Origin: Zasmidium citrigriseum
Taxonomy: Eukaryota > Ascomycota > Dothideomycetes > Mycosphaerellales > Mycosphaerellaceae
Reading direction: 5' to 3'
DNA: 64,000 nt
Assembly: GCA_002786025.1 (NCBI GenBank)
Contig: NHNW01000079.1
Coordinates: 62,001-126,000 of the forward strand
The notes below the pieces were generated by a model. It was not told the DNA's origin. It ran no database searches and worked only from the letters and a program-made list of their open reading frames with translations. Each line of letters opens with the position of its first letter. The first letter of the stretch is position 1. This document shows, one piece after another, positions 1 through 9,833 of this stretch. Made by a program: the position numbers and the translations under genes.

Positions 1-1205
1 ACCTGGTGTAGCTGGCAGGTTGCAGACGCTCACGCTCTTGTCGAATGATGTTCGGCACCTCCTCCTCGAGCGATGGCTGGACAGGTTTCCATCCGAGGAA
101 CTTCCTGGCTCTCTCGGCCTTGGCTCTGCTGTTCAGGCCCCACGACACCGCTTCGAAGCCTGCTTGCTCAAGGGCAGCGTCTTTGTCCAGCGGTCCCTCC
201 TTCAAGTCGGCAGTGCCTTCGCCGCTCGAAACGGTCTTGCCCATCAGCCTCGCTAGGTCAGACCAGATGTGCTCGCCGTTCTCAGTCAGTATGTAGCCTT
301 TGGGGCCCCACAGCTCTGGGCTCGAATCCAGAGTAACGGCTTTATTGACCAGCAATCGATACACTTCGCTAAGGTCATGAACATGTACGTTGTTCCAGCG
401 TGCTTTGCCCTCGCCAATGATGGGGATGTACTTCTTGGTCAAAATGAGCTTCGCCATTTCATAGACCTGTCGTCCTCGCTGAGACACCGGACCACGACCT
501 TTGCCCTGGAAAGTGTCAGCAACCGTATGGAATCTGCGGCATGTCACTTACGTATATGGTCGGTGGACAAACGATAACGGTCCTCACACCGCTCTCTGGG
601 TTCGCGCCTGCAGCCAACGCAATCTTGTCAACATTGCGATGGAATGCTTCGTCGGGGAGATGCGTCAATTCCTCCACGCCGTCAAGGTCGTTAAACTGTT
701 TGTCAGACCAAGAGCCAAGTCCGGCAAAGTTATCCTTGGAGTCGAAGTAGGTTAAAATACCAGTTCCACCGGTGTGGATCCAATATCCGGGTTTCTCCTT
801 TGAATGGCCTGATCGAAGACCTTTGGCAATGGCGTTGGCTGCGCCCTCGTGATCTGAAGCGTCCGCGGCATCTATAATGGTCAGAACAATGTATTTCTCT
901 TCGTATCGCTGCGTACTCACGAATGACAATGTCGGCCTTCGCCGCCTCGCGTTCCAAGAGGTCAGAGGCATCGAGATCACCGATGACCGTCTTCACTCCA
1001 GGAAGTGCCTCTTCAACAGCCTTCGCTTTCTCGGATGAGCGGACGAGGCAAACATAATTCCAGTTTGGATGCTCATTGTGAATGACGTATAGAGCATCTC
1101 CAGCAATGTAGCCGGTAACGCCGGTGCTGTTGTGCCCAAGTGTTAGAAAAGCGATTTTCTCAACAGTAGTGCTGTTCTCGCTTACACAAAGACGTTCGGT
1201 GCCAT
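1..1205 (-). CDS. NAD(P)-binding epimerase/NmrA-like Rossmann protein (3' end cut by window)
   Basis: Four exons can be joined in frame: 1205-1186, 1126-921, 871-552 and 505-1, with GT..AG introns of 46-59 nt. The start gives MAPNVFVTGVTGYIAG, with the glycine-rich dinucleotide-binding turn right at the N terminus, followed by a VIGDL strand and DIVIHAA, as in atypical extended SDRs (nucleoside-diphosphate-sugar epimerase-like). A CPPTIYGKGRG segment after the third intron and a C-terminal ENGEHIWSDL region fit the same fungal family. A longer reading of exon 1 through the first intron exists but loses the Rossmann start, so the spliced form is preferred. I see no obvious Tyr-x3-Lys pair, so enzymatic activity is not assured. 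The substrate cannot be told from sequence. The stop codon lies outside the window. Confidence 0.85.
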
Positions 1206-1617
1206 TTTCCAGCTCTCGGTTCGTGTAGTGGTGCAAAGCGGCGGCAGTCGATGTGTTGTTGACAGGAGAAAGACAGGGTCGGAAATATATATGCGAGACC
1301 CATTCATATAGGCAATTTGCCACACCAAAAAATCGTCACGCCAAGACCTCCACTGAACTTTGATTTGTAAGAGAGAGTCGTGGTTTCAATGTCTCTGTCG
1401 CCGAATTGTCACTTCCCAGGGCGGTAAAACTACCTTTCTTGTGTCATCCGACCGATACTGTCGGAGCGGCATTGCGTCAGGCTACCAATGACCTCGATCG
1501 GACACCATCCTTCAGGGATTGCCGACGGCAACACTGGACGGCACGTTCATCAGGAGACTTCGTCACAGCTCTGACAACTCCACAATCTTCAGACTCGATT
1601 TTGACTATGTCACTGGA
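1206..1617. other. intergenic, upstream of the epimerase-like gene
   Basis: About 0.4 kb holding the promoter side of the epimerase-like gene and the downstream flank of the transketolase relic. No further coding signal or repeat was recognised. Confidence 0.5.
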
Positions 1618-2304
1618 CTAGATCAAGCGCCAACCCATGCTTCGAGCATTCGAATCACCCAGCCACTCCAAATAGGCTTTGGTACGCTTCAAGATCCCCT
1701 TCTCATCCAGCCCGAAACGCTCGTAATTGCTCTGGTTCGAAGCCGAGTACCCATATCCATTCATACCAATGCTCGCAGTTGTGTATTTGGCCCACGCCTG
1801 AGGGACATACTCTTCCACACTGATGATTGGTCGCCCATCCAGTGGGAATACCTGATCTTTGTACTGCTGACTTTGCTGGTCGAAGAGGTCCAAGCAGGGT
1901 GCGCTGACGACGCGGGCTGGACATCCTGATGAGGCCAATGTGTTCGCTGCTGCAACAGCATAGTGTAAGTTTGTTCCACAGCTGACGAAGGTCAGCCTTG
2001 CGTCTCCAGGATCCTGTATCACATAGGCTCCGTACGAGAATCCCGAGCGACGAGTGCCTGCAACGCCGGCAACGGGGTCTCGGGCGAGACACAGCATAGA
2101 TGGAGTCTCTCGAGATTCCAGGGCAATCTTCCAGGCTCCAAGGAGTTTCTCCCCGTCGCAAGGGCGGATATGATGAAGGTTCGGCATGGCACGGTAGAGC
2201 GAATCAAGCTCAACCGGCTGATACCTCGGGTCGTTCTGCCCTTCAGCAAACGAATCGTGAGTTGCGATATCTGGCCATTTTGAATCGCACTCTGCCGTTG
2301 GGCG
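1618..2304 (-). pseudogene. transketolase / dihydroxyacetone synthase C-terminal relic
   Basis: The frame is open from 2304 to the stop at 1618. From about 2262 it reads ATHDSFAEGQNDPRYQPVE, matching the THDS...QPxE strand-loop of the transketolase pyrimidine-binding domain, then RAMPNLHHIRPCD and, near the end, SNQSNYERFGLDEKGI, matching the transketolase C-terminal domain. Only about 200 of the usual roughly 700 residues are present. Upstream of 2304 the frame is closed, and no exon with the thiamine-diphosphate motifs was found up to 2988, so this is most likely a 5'-truncated relic. The C terminus ends RLI, not a clear PTS1 peroxisomal signal as in dihydroxyacetone synthases. It sits beside an aldo-keto reductase and a polyol dehydrogenase. 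Confidence 0.75.
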
Positions 2305-2988
2305 TCATTAATTGTAGGATCTGCCACGGCACTGATGGCCGACGGGGAGGCTGTCTCTTCGATCATCGTTTACCAAATTGAACCTGTCGGATCTTGAACG
2401 TCTCGTAGGACACCCTGAAAATTTCCTGGTGAGTCTAAAAATCGTGCTCTTCAAGAAGATCTCTCAACTGATATACTGCAACAAAGAATGAATCTACTTT
2501 CGCAAGTTACAGGTACACGGAGGACCCTCGACAGGGGCGGATCCATTAGGCTATATGTTCGCAACGGCCGAATGACAAGCGAGATGGACGGCCAGTCGAC
2601 AGTACGACAATGGGTATATTTTGAGGAGATGTGCCAGGCCTGAGCATGAGCTGGCCCCTAGAAAAGGTGCTCTTTGATGCAGAGAAGCCACACCATTTGC
2701 ATCTGTGTCTATCTGAGATGCCAAATTGTAGTCTCCCCTGCGTCTCTCGTAACCAGACGAAGTCAAACAAACACATCATGGCTACTCGCTGGGATTTGAT
2801 GATGGGTGGAGAAGATTGATATCATTCCATTCGGACGTCCGTCGTGATAGGAAGCCACCAGTGCAGACAGTAACACACGAGTAATGCGTTTCCCTTGGTC
2901 TAAAGTGGTTGCAGTGTGATATACTGATAGTGCTTCTGTCCGATCACAAGAGCAGCCCCCCGATGAGAATTTGCTCAGACTTTTTGGC
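2305..2988. other. intergenic, nothing recognised
   Basis: About 0.68 kb between the transketolase relic and the stop of the aldo-keto reductase. Only short overlapping ORFs without recognisable motifs are present. Confidence 0.5.
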
Positions 2989-4204
2989 TCAAGTCAACCA
3001 TACTCCTTTCTCGTCCTCCCAGCCAAAGTCCACCGCAGTCCAACCTAGGACCGTGGTCCCTTTTCCGGGCATCTGACGAAGTAGTCCCTCGGTGACCCAG
3101 GCCAAATTCATAGTCCCTGACTTCAAATGTGCGTCGTTGATGAGCTTAATCTCGTCCTCGCTCAGTCGCGGCAAGTATGAGTTCTCCTTCTGTCTCTGTG
3201 CCGACGACGCCTTTGGGACTACGGTTGCCCCACGCTGGACGGCCCACGCAAGTGCAACAGCGGCCGCTGAGCTTGCATGCTTGTTGGCGACTTGTTGAAC
3301 TGTGGGATCCGTGAGCACTGGATTCTCTGGACGGCCGTGTCTTTCACTCCCAAGGGTGCTGTAGGACATGACGTGGATTCCCTTCTCCTGACAGTATGGT
3401 AGGAGACGTAGGCAGGGATTCAGCACATGGAGCTCGACCTGGTTTACAGCCGGCACAATCGTAGCGTCCTGCAACAATCGTGACAGTGTCATCTGTGTGA
3501 AGTTGCAGACACCAATCGAGCGGCATTTGTCGCCAACAATTGACTCCAAGTTCTTCCAGGCCTCCCAGTATGGAGGCTTGCCAGGATATTCCTGCGCAGA
3601 ACCATCTTCACTTGCAGAGGTCGGCCAATGCATCAAGAACAAGTCGACATAGTCAAGGCCCAAGGCTTTGAGCGAGATCTCGAGAGCTTCGGCGGGCTTT
3701 GAGTGGTGAGTGCCCCAATATTTGGACACGACAAAGATCTCCTCCCGGGGGATGCCGCAAGTTCGGACTGCCTCTCCCACGAGCGGCTCAACACCGTAGT
3801 ACTGAGCTGTGTCCTGTTCGCAGCAAAGTTAGCGAGTGTGGCCACATCAAACAAGAAGACTGTTGCCAAGTGCTTGTTTCACATCTACAGAGTCTGTAGA
3901 GAGAACATACCAAGAGCCGATAACCACTTTTCAGTGCGTGCACAATGGATGCAACCAGCTCTCGCTCCTGCTTTGTACCAAATTGTCCTAAGGAGCAAAG
4001 TGAGCTTCGCGGCCTTCACTCTTTCCACTACCAATGGATATGCAGAACATACCTTGCCACGTGCCTAGCCCAACAGCGGGTATAGTCAGACCTGTACCGT
4101 TCAAATTAGTTATCAATGCATGTCATACGTCAGAATGGCAAGAAGGTACCGTTATTGAGCTTGAACCGATCGTGGCAGGCATTCTTCAGAGTTTGAACAG
4201 CCAT
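2989..4204 (-). CDS. aldo-keto reductase (xylose/glycerol-type AKR)
   Basis: Exons 4204-4150, 4091-4053, 3987-3911 and 3813-2989 join in frame to 331 residues, the usual AKR length. The spliced protein begins with a beta-hairpin plus GLTIPAVGLGTWQ and contains the catalytic tetrad: D58 and Y63 in DTAQYYG, K88 in VVSKYWG and H119 in LMHWP. Later NADP(H)-contact regions IGVCNF and PKASSAQR are visible. Without splicing only the last exon is seen, which lacks the Asp/Tyr pair. The family reduces aldoses and other carbonyls with NADPH in the cytosol. Its neighbour 180 bp downstream is a polyol dehydrogenase on the same strand, which together would resemble an aldose-to-ketose reductase/dehydrogenase pair. 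The substrate is inferred, not shown. Confidence 0.88.
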
Positions 4205-4380
4205 ATCAGTAAGAGAGTGTGTGAGCCTTTCGCTTTCTGGAGTACCAGAAGTGCTTCTTGCAGCACTTTAATGTCGACATATTTTCGTCTCGTGTTCCGA
4301 CTACACTGCGTCGAATCACATCTGCGGCAAGTATGTAAACGGAGTACATTTCCGAGCAAGTAGGCTATATGTTTCCTCAG

Positions 4381-5511
4381 CTAACCGCCATTTTCCATGC
4401 CACCTAACCCATGCCGACGAGCGTCGGAAGTAATCACGCATTTGATCAGATCTTTTGGTCTCTCTTGAATCAGCTCAAACGCCGACTGAGCATTCGACAG
4501 GTCAATTTTGTGGGTGATCAATGGTGCCACATTGATCTTACGGGCCTGCATCATCGCAATAGCCGTTGGAAACGTATTGACATAGCGCCAAAGCGACAGT
4601 ATGTCCACCTCCTTGACAGCAGCCGCTCCCAAACTGATCTCTTGCAGTGGTCTCCCCATGCCAACAATCACGACCTTTCCTCCTCTAGCCGCCGAGTAAA
4701 GGCAGATGTTCGCACAAGTCTCTATGCCGGTGCATTCAAAGCTGATCTGTGGGGGGTCCGCCTGAACAGCTTCCAGCTCTTTGGACATTCGAGAAGCAAA
4801 ATCGGCCTTTGACTCCCCCTTTTCGCCTCTGAAAGGGATACGGAAGACGACGTCAGCGAATTTGTTGTGCTTTGCAAATTGGAGTCGCGACTCCTCGACA
4901 TCGATCATGGTGATCGACGAAGCGCCCGAAGACCTTGCTACAGCCGCACACAGTAGACCAATCGCACCAGCTCCCGTGATCAAGACATGTTGACCAAGCC
5001 GCAGACAAGATCTGTTGACTGCGTGAATCGCAACCGACAGAGGCTCGATGAGTGCTCCTTCGGCAAAAGAGATGGAATCGGCGAGTCGGTAGACCAGGTC
5101 AGCTGGATGATTGTAGAACTCCTGCAAGGAACCTTGCACAGGTGGCTGGCTGCTTGCAGAACCGCCAAACTTCAAGCTGGTGCAGAGATTGTACTGTCCC
5201 CGTCGACACAGGGCACACTTGAAACATGGCCTCTGAGGCTCCACTACTACTCGGTCGCCAGGCTCGAAGTTCGAGACTCCAGATCCGACTGCGATGACTT
5301 CTCCAGCGGATTCGTGGCCTAGAATGAGGGGATCTCGAACAAGAAACATGCCATTTTTCCCTTCCGTGTAGTAGTGCAAGTCTGTCCCGCAGAGACCGGT
5401 AGCTCGTGGTGCGATCTGGACTTCGCCTTGACCGGGTGGAGTCGTTTGAACTGACTCGAGCCGCAGATCTGCGGCACCGTAGAGAACGTTGGCTTGGTGA
5501 AATCCAGGCAT
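4381..5511 (-). CDS. zinc-dependent polyol (sorbitol/xylitol-type) dehydrogenase
   Basis: Intronless, 376 residues. The MDR zinc dehydrogenase layout is complete: catalytic zinc ligands C41 (GLCGTDLHYY), H66 and E67 (LGHES); structural zinc cysteines C96, C99, C102 and C110 in the PCFKCALCRRGQYNLC loop; a GAGAIGLLCAA nucleotide-binding turn; and MIDVEESRL, whose Asp fits NAD rather than NADP. The EP pair (IEPLSVAIHAV) is typical of the sorbitol/xylitol dehydrogenase branch. The expected reaction is NAD-dependent oxidation of a polyol to a ketose. It starts at an ATG at 5511 and lies upstream of the AKR on the same strand. The last about ten residues are an unusual glycine-rich tail. Confidence 0.9.
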   Translation of the reverse strand: MPGFHQANVLYGAADLRLESVQTTPPGQGEVQIAPRATGLCGTDLHYYTEGKNGMFLVRDPLILGHESAGEVIAVGSGVSNFEPGDRVVVEPQRPCFKCALCRRGQYNLCTSLKFGGSASSQPPVQGSLQEFYNHPADLVYRLADSISFAEGALIEPLSVAIHAVNRSCLRLGQHVLITGAGAIGLLCAAVARSSGASSITMIDVEESRLQFAKHNKFADVVFRIPFRGEKGESKADFASRMSKELEAVQADPPQISFECTGIETCANICLYSAARGGKVVIVGMGRPLQEISLGAAAVKEVDILSLWRYVNTFPTAIAMMQARKINVAPLITHKIDLSNAQSAFELIQERPKDLIKCVITSDARRHGLGGMENGG

Positions 5512-5838
5512 CTTGTCGCAAATATCTTCAATTGTGCTGAACGTGCTTCTGCGGCAGCGATACCCTCGGTGGTCCGGTCAAAGTGGAAGATGCCTCCGAC
5601 AATACCCAAATTTCTCGAGAAGGGCTAAGATTTTAACAAGCTCTCTAGTAGCTTAGAGTCGCGCGCTCTCGTGGGGTAGGCACTCTGCCAGTTTGAGCTA
5701 AAGAAGGAGCGTATAACAAACAGAGATCGCATCGTTCAATAAATAGGCTACTTGTCACGTCGGCATATGCTTGCCAATTCAAGACTGGGCGCGCGGCGTC
5801 TCTCCAGATCAGGCTGCCCGGCATTCAAGTTCCGAGCA
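5512..5838. other. intergenic upstream of polyol dehydrogenase
   Basis: Promoter side of the polyol dehydrogenase. Positions 5645-5711 read on the minus strand look faintly like the 5' half of a tRNA (CTCCTT..TAGCTCA..GGCAGAGT), but no T-arm follows, so no tRNA is called. The gag-like frame to the right is open without an ATG back to about 5760. Confidence 0.45.
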
Positions 5839-6745
5839 ATGGAGAGTTGCCGTCTCGCAACGAGCTGCTTGCTACCATTGACCGTTTGAAATCCGACTTC
5901 GACTCCTTAGAAGCGTACGTCGTTTGTGTTCACCAAGATATTGATATGATCTTCTACAAGCTTCGTGGCTACACGCACTCTACACGTCAGAAGCTTCAGC
6001 TTGCCGTCGATGACCGACCTTTTCCTCGCCGCCAGTATTCTTTGGACTCTGACCCCGAGTTTGATCATGATGAGCCCGCTACTACCGCTCCTTCGCTCTC
6101 CACTCCGCCGTCAATGCCTCCGCCAGCCTCCACGTCGCCTGTCTCGCCCGTCTCGCCCGCCTCTGCTGCTCAGCCTGCTACTGGCACGCCTGCCACTGCT
6201 CCGTCGTCTGCTCTCCCTCGTGCGATTACAACACCGCCGTCGCCTGGATATCCTGCGCTCGCGGGCAACCTTTGGCTTAAGTTCCTTCAAGACAATGATA
6301 TTTGCTTCCGCTGCCGCCAGCACGGTCACCGCAGCTATGACAACAAGTGCCCAAACACCTGATGGACTCCAGCCCTCTTATCAGCCTACGCACCGCTACA
6401 TGGACCGCCTCTACTTAACTGCTTGAGACAGCTACCTCTGTACTCCTCGCCGCTGTAAACTACAATAACGACGACTCCGTGCTGCTGCCGAAGATCTTCA
6501 CCCGCGACTTTGACGATCCTTCGCTCGACTAACGACCTGAGACTATGCCTTTCGACGTTGCTGGACTTGACAAATATGGCCAACCTCTCGAAGACCCCTC
6601 GCAGTTTGACTGGTATGAGACACACCCTGGTGAATCGATATTTGCGCGCTACAACGCCTACCTCGACACACCGACACCTCAGCCTGCTTCCGCTCCGTTG
6701 TCAATCCGCTCTTTATTACTTCAACTAGACACCGCTCAATCTTGA
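5839..6745 (+). mobile_element. degenerate gag-like ORF of a transposon
   Basis: The frame 5847-6362 begins with a TTG and has no good ATG in frame. It encodes a hydrophilic protein with a helical N terminus, a Pro/Ser/Ala-rich middle and a C-terminal zinc-knuckle-like stretch CFRCRQHGHRSYDNKC (C-x2-C-x4-H-x6-C; the canonical knuckle has x4 at the end). After the stop, a second frame (about 6425-6745) is open except for one TAA that could come from CAA, and continues with acidic, protein-like sequence such as LDKYGQPLEDPSQFDWYE. The pieces are best read as a broken gag or gag-pol start. No protease, reverse transcriptase or integrase motif is readable. A RIP-saturated tract follows directly, which would explain a lost pol. 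Family assignment is uncertain. Confidence 0.5.
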
Positions 6746-6869
6746 ACCAGACAACGCTCTACCGCCGCTCCGCTCCGCCCTTCGGTAACTGGACACTCCT
6801 TCGCAGCGCCGCCGCTCTGTGTCCTTCGCGCTATTACGGATAGCAACCTTCTATGCCGCCGCGCTCGTT

Positions 6870-7795
6870 TAGAATATCTAGTTTAGCTTTATAGAACTCG
6901 TAGAAGGAGTCGAGCTCGAGGTCGTTATTATTATAGCTAATTATGTTCTAGGTATTTGTTATAGCATATAAATACGTAAAGAGGATCGAGTCGCGCCTAA
7001 GCGCTAGTAGTAGGTATAGGTAGGCGATAGTACCTAGTATAGTCTCCTAGTTAGTTATAGCGAGTAATAGATAAGAGATATAAAAGGAGAGAGTAGTAGG
7101 TACTTAACCTTAATAGAACTATAGCGAGTAGTTAATAGAAGCTACTAAGTAGTAGAGAGTCTTATCTTAACTTAAGAGTAGATAGGTAGAGTAGTAGTAG
7201 CGCTTATTAAAGGCGCTACTATCGCGATAGAGGTAGAGGATATTATAGAAGGCGTCTAATATTATTATAGTTAAATATACTATAAGGGGACTATATAATA
7301 GGATTAGGCGTAAATAATCTAATATTCGACGAGCTATCTAGAAGAGGAGAGTAAGAAAAGTAGAGTAGTTATAGGCCTACTAAGCTAAGCGTTAGTAGGC
7401 TAAGCTAGAGTTACGTAACTACGCGTAACTTAGGCGTTAACGTTAGCCTATAATAATAGAGTATATAAAGGCGATAGAATATATAGTAAGAGAGACTAAG
7501 TAGTAGTAAGATATACTATAATAGACTTTATAGTAATAAGAAATATAGGTAGAATATCTATTATTAAGCTTTTAGGCTATTACTAGATATAGAGTAGTAA
7601 ATTCAATAGGCTAGTAAGGATTAGAGACTATTCTATAATATTCTCTAAGCTATAAGATTATATTTAGTATAAGAGTAGTATTAGTAGCTCCTTCTAATAT
7701 AAATATTATTTTGATTAAGTAAACTATACTAAGATCTATTTAGAAACGCTCTTTATATCTTTAGATAAAAGTATAGAGTAAGGGGTTTCAACTAT
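6870..7795. repeat. RIP-saturated AT-rich tract (dead transposon sequence)
   Basis: A very AT-rich, TpA-rich block with stop codons in every frame. Reading it dinucleotide by dinucleotide, 6967-7603 contains no CpA and no TpG at all, while CpG is still common (for example gcgatag, cgcgtaa). The whole block has only about six CpA/TpG. Loss of CpA and its complement TpG with gain of TpA is the hallmark of repeat-induced point mutation acting on both strands of duplicated DNA in Pezizomycotina. The composition changes abruptly near 6845-6870 on the left and near 7795 on the right. What the element encoded can no longer be read. Confidence 0.9.
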
Positions 7796-7906
7796 ATATA
7801 TATAAAAGCTTCGCAATCTATTACACTAAGAGAGTGTAGTAGAATAGCACATTTTATACCACTCGTAGTCGAGATAATATTGTAATAAGTCGAAGGGTGA
7901 ACCGTC

Positions 7907-8668
7907 CTAATGCTCCTGCGCCGCGATGTTATCGTCATCATCATCCTCCTGATCATTCTCTGTCTCCATCGACTTCGACAAAGGGGCCCTTCGACGCGGA
8001 CGAGGTGAAATTGGTCGGATCCGCTCAATCTCACTCGGCAGCTGTGGTGGCTGTGAAAATAGATCGTTCGTTGCCTTCGCGCGGAGGTCGACGTCCACAA
8101 GGGGAGGTACAGAGCAGTTCAGACGCTTGCAAACGTTCTCCAGTATGCTCTCTACCGAGAGGTGAGGTAGCAGTCGCTGTACTCGGGTGATCACATCGCG
8201 CAGGCGGCGTCCCCAAGCCCATCCAATGTGTATACCTTCAACCACAATGTTCTCATCCGGAATACGCTCCAATTGAGGCACGCTCGCTCTGAACGTGTCA
8301 AAATAACCCTCCCAGCATCCGGAAAAGGCCCAGACCTTCTCGATGGTGATGTTGAATGCCTTTTCGGCAATTTCGACCTCAATGCGCTTTAATGGGAGGA
8401 GTAATACCGCCTCGGATTGCAGGATCGGCTTGCAGACGTCCTCTCGAACGTTCGTTCGGTTTCTCCGGCATTCATCCCTGAAGTTAGAGTGAATGATCTT
8501 GGGCGCCCCTGGCAATTCGAATACACCTCGCATGACCGTCTCGGTACGTGCAAGAGGCTCTTGAAATGGAGTCGGATCTCCTGGTTTTGGGCAGAAACCA
8601 TACACCCAGACCACCTTTTGCCCACGATTCATCTCGAGCTGTGGCAGAATGCAGCGAAGAAACTGCAT
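7907..8668 (-). CDS. orphan hypothetical protein with acidic tail
   Basis: A protein-like reading frame of 253 residues from the first ATG (8668). The frame is open upstream to about 8791 without an ATG. Just upstream lies an ideal intron (8792-8836, GTGAG..TACTAAC..CTAG), but joining its upstream side in phase brings an immediate TGA, so the intron is probably in the 5' leader and 8668 the start; the N terminus is therefore uncertain. The protein has hydrophobic beta-like segments (VVWVYGFCPKPGD, VWAFSGCWEGYF), a basic patch RPRRR and ends with an Asp/Glu run. I do not recognise the family. It sits between a RIP tract and the triple Zn-cluster gene. Confidence 0.5.
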   Translation of the reverse strand: MQFLRCILPQLEMNRGQKVVWVYGFCPKPGDPTPFQEPLARTETVMRGVFELPGAPKIIHSNFRDECRRNRTNVREDVCKPILQSEAVLLLPLKRIEVEIAEKAFNITIEKVWAFSGCWEGYFDTFRASVPQLERIPDENIVVEGIHIGWAWGRRLRDVITRVQRLLPHLSVESILENVCKRLNCSVPPLVDVDLRAKATNDLFSQPPQLPSEIERIRPISPRPRRRAPLSKSMETENDQEDDDDDNIAAQEH

Positions 8669-8791
8669 ATCCGGTGGGATGTAATTCAGCACTGCCGGAA
8701 CGCTGTGGTCGTTAAGTAAAAACACGTCGTAGATGGTCTTTACTTGGAGCGTGCTCTTGACTTGGCGCAAGAAAGGGGTGACCGTGTATGA

Positions 8792-8836
8792 CTAGATCGG
8801 AACGTTTATGTTAGTACAAAGGGAGTCTGGTCTCAC
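8792..8836 (-). other. probable 5'-leader intron of the orphan gene
   Basis: 45 nt with donor GTGAGA, a perfect TACTAAC branch site and acceptor CTAG on the minus strand, immediately upstream of the open frame of the 7907-8668 gene. No coding exon can be joined in phase on its 5' side, so it is taken as an untranslated-leader intron. Confidence 0.45.
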
Positions 8837-8929
8837 CAGTCAATGTGAAGAAGCAAGCGGATGATTGAAGGCGACGAGATAAATTTATTGATAATATATA
8901 GGTGCCTTAATTATACTCCAGGTTCCAAA

Positions 8930-9663
8930 TTAAATGCTGTAGTTAACATAGGCCAATGTAGCGACGGTCTGGGGTGGAATACGTACGCCAATAGAACCAT
9001 CGTCTAACTCCTCCGGCTCTTCGGAATCGTCGATCTTGCGGCGTTTCGCAGAGGTGACCTTGGTGACCTTCTCTTTGCTGTCACGAACAAGTGGAAGATG
9101 CTCATTGAAGGTGACATCGTCTCTTTCACACCTGATGCCCTTCGAAGTGCACTTCTCGCACGAATCCGTAGGAGCGGGAGCGTTGGGGTGAACGTGACTA
9201 CACGAGTGATGGTGAAGGATGCAGCTCTTGCAAGCCTTTTTAGCCCTGGGCCCCCTTTTGGCCTGGGGTTCCTTTTTAGCCACGGGTCCCTTTGTGCGCT
9301 CAAGTGGAAGATGCTCATTGAAAGTGACATCGTATCTTTCACACCTCATGCCCCCCAAAGTGCAATTCTCGCACGAATCCGTAGGCGCGACGATGCGGGT
9401 GTGACTACACGCGATATTGCGAAGGAAGCAGCCCTTGCACCTCTTGCATTTGGGGCCACTAAAGACATCATGTGAGCGGCGGTTCTTTCAAACAGGGAGA
9501 AGTCAACGTACTAAACACTCGGAGCTCGAGTTTGCGGAGTGGAGAGGTCCGACGTGATACACGTTGCGCCCTTCTTCGCACATTCATCGCACGCTGCATG
9601 ATCTGCTGTGGAGTACGTGCATTTTGCTTTCTCCAGAAAGCATGCATCGCAGGCGTTCTTCAT
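8930..9663 (-). CDS. small protein with three tandem Zn2Cys6 clusters
   Basis: Exon 1 9663-9512 and exon 2 9458-8930, joined across a GTACGT..TTTAG intron, give 226 residues. Three complete binuclear-cluster patterns follow each other: C5-x2-C8-x6-C15-x9-C25-x2-C28-x6-C35; C58-x2-C61-x6-C68-x11-C80-x2-C83-x6-C90; and C127-x2-C130-x6-C137-x13-C151-x2-C154-x6-C161. Clusters 2 and 3 are each followed by an almost identical RCER.DVTFNEHLPL tail, so they arose by internal duplication. Between them is a Lys/Ala/Pro-rich linker, and after cluster 3 a basic KRRKID (possible nuclear signal) and an acidic stretch. Zn2Cys6 normally occurs once at the start of a large fungal regulator; no fungal transcription-factor domain is present here. 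Function is unknown; DNA or protein binding is inference. Confidence 0.8.
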
Positions 9664-9833
9664 CTTGTCTACTGTGCGATCTCGAGTGAACCGAGTGTGC
9701 GTTGCATGCGATTGCGGGTGGGAGTGAGCGAGATGTGCAAATCAGTCGTTGGGAGTCAGTTCATGAAATGAGCAGGTTGAACACAGAAAGAGCAAGAGTG
9801 TCCGCTGTGAGGGCGTGAGTCCCACCTTCCCAG
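9664..9833. other. short gap upstream of the triple Zn2Cys6 gene
   Basis: 170 bp between the start of the Zn-cluster gene and the transcription-factor relic on the other strand. No motif recognised. Confidence 0.4.

Noticed and set aside
5645..5711. tRNA-like sequence on the minus strand (TAGCTCA...GGCAGAGT)
   Set aside because: Only a D-arm-like part is present; no T-arm or acceptor pairing could be found.
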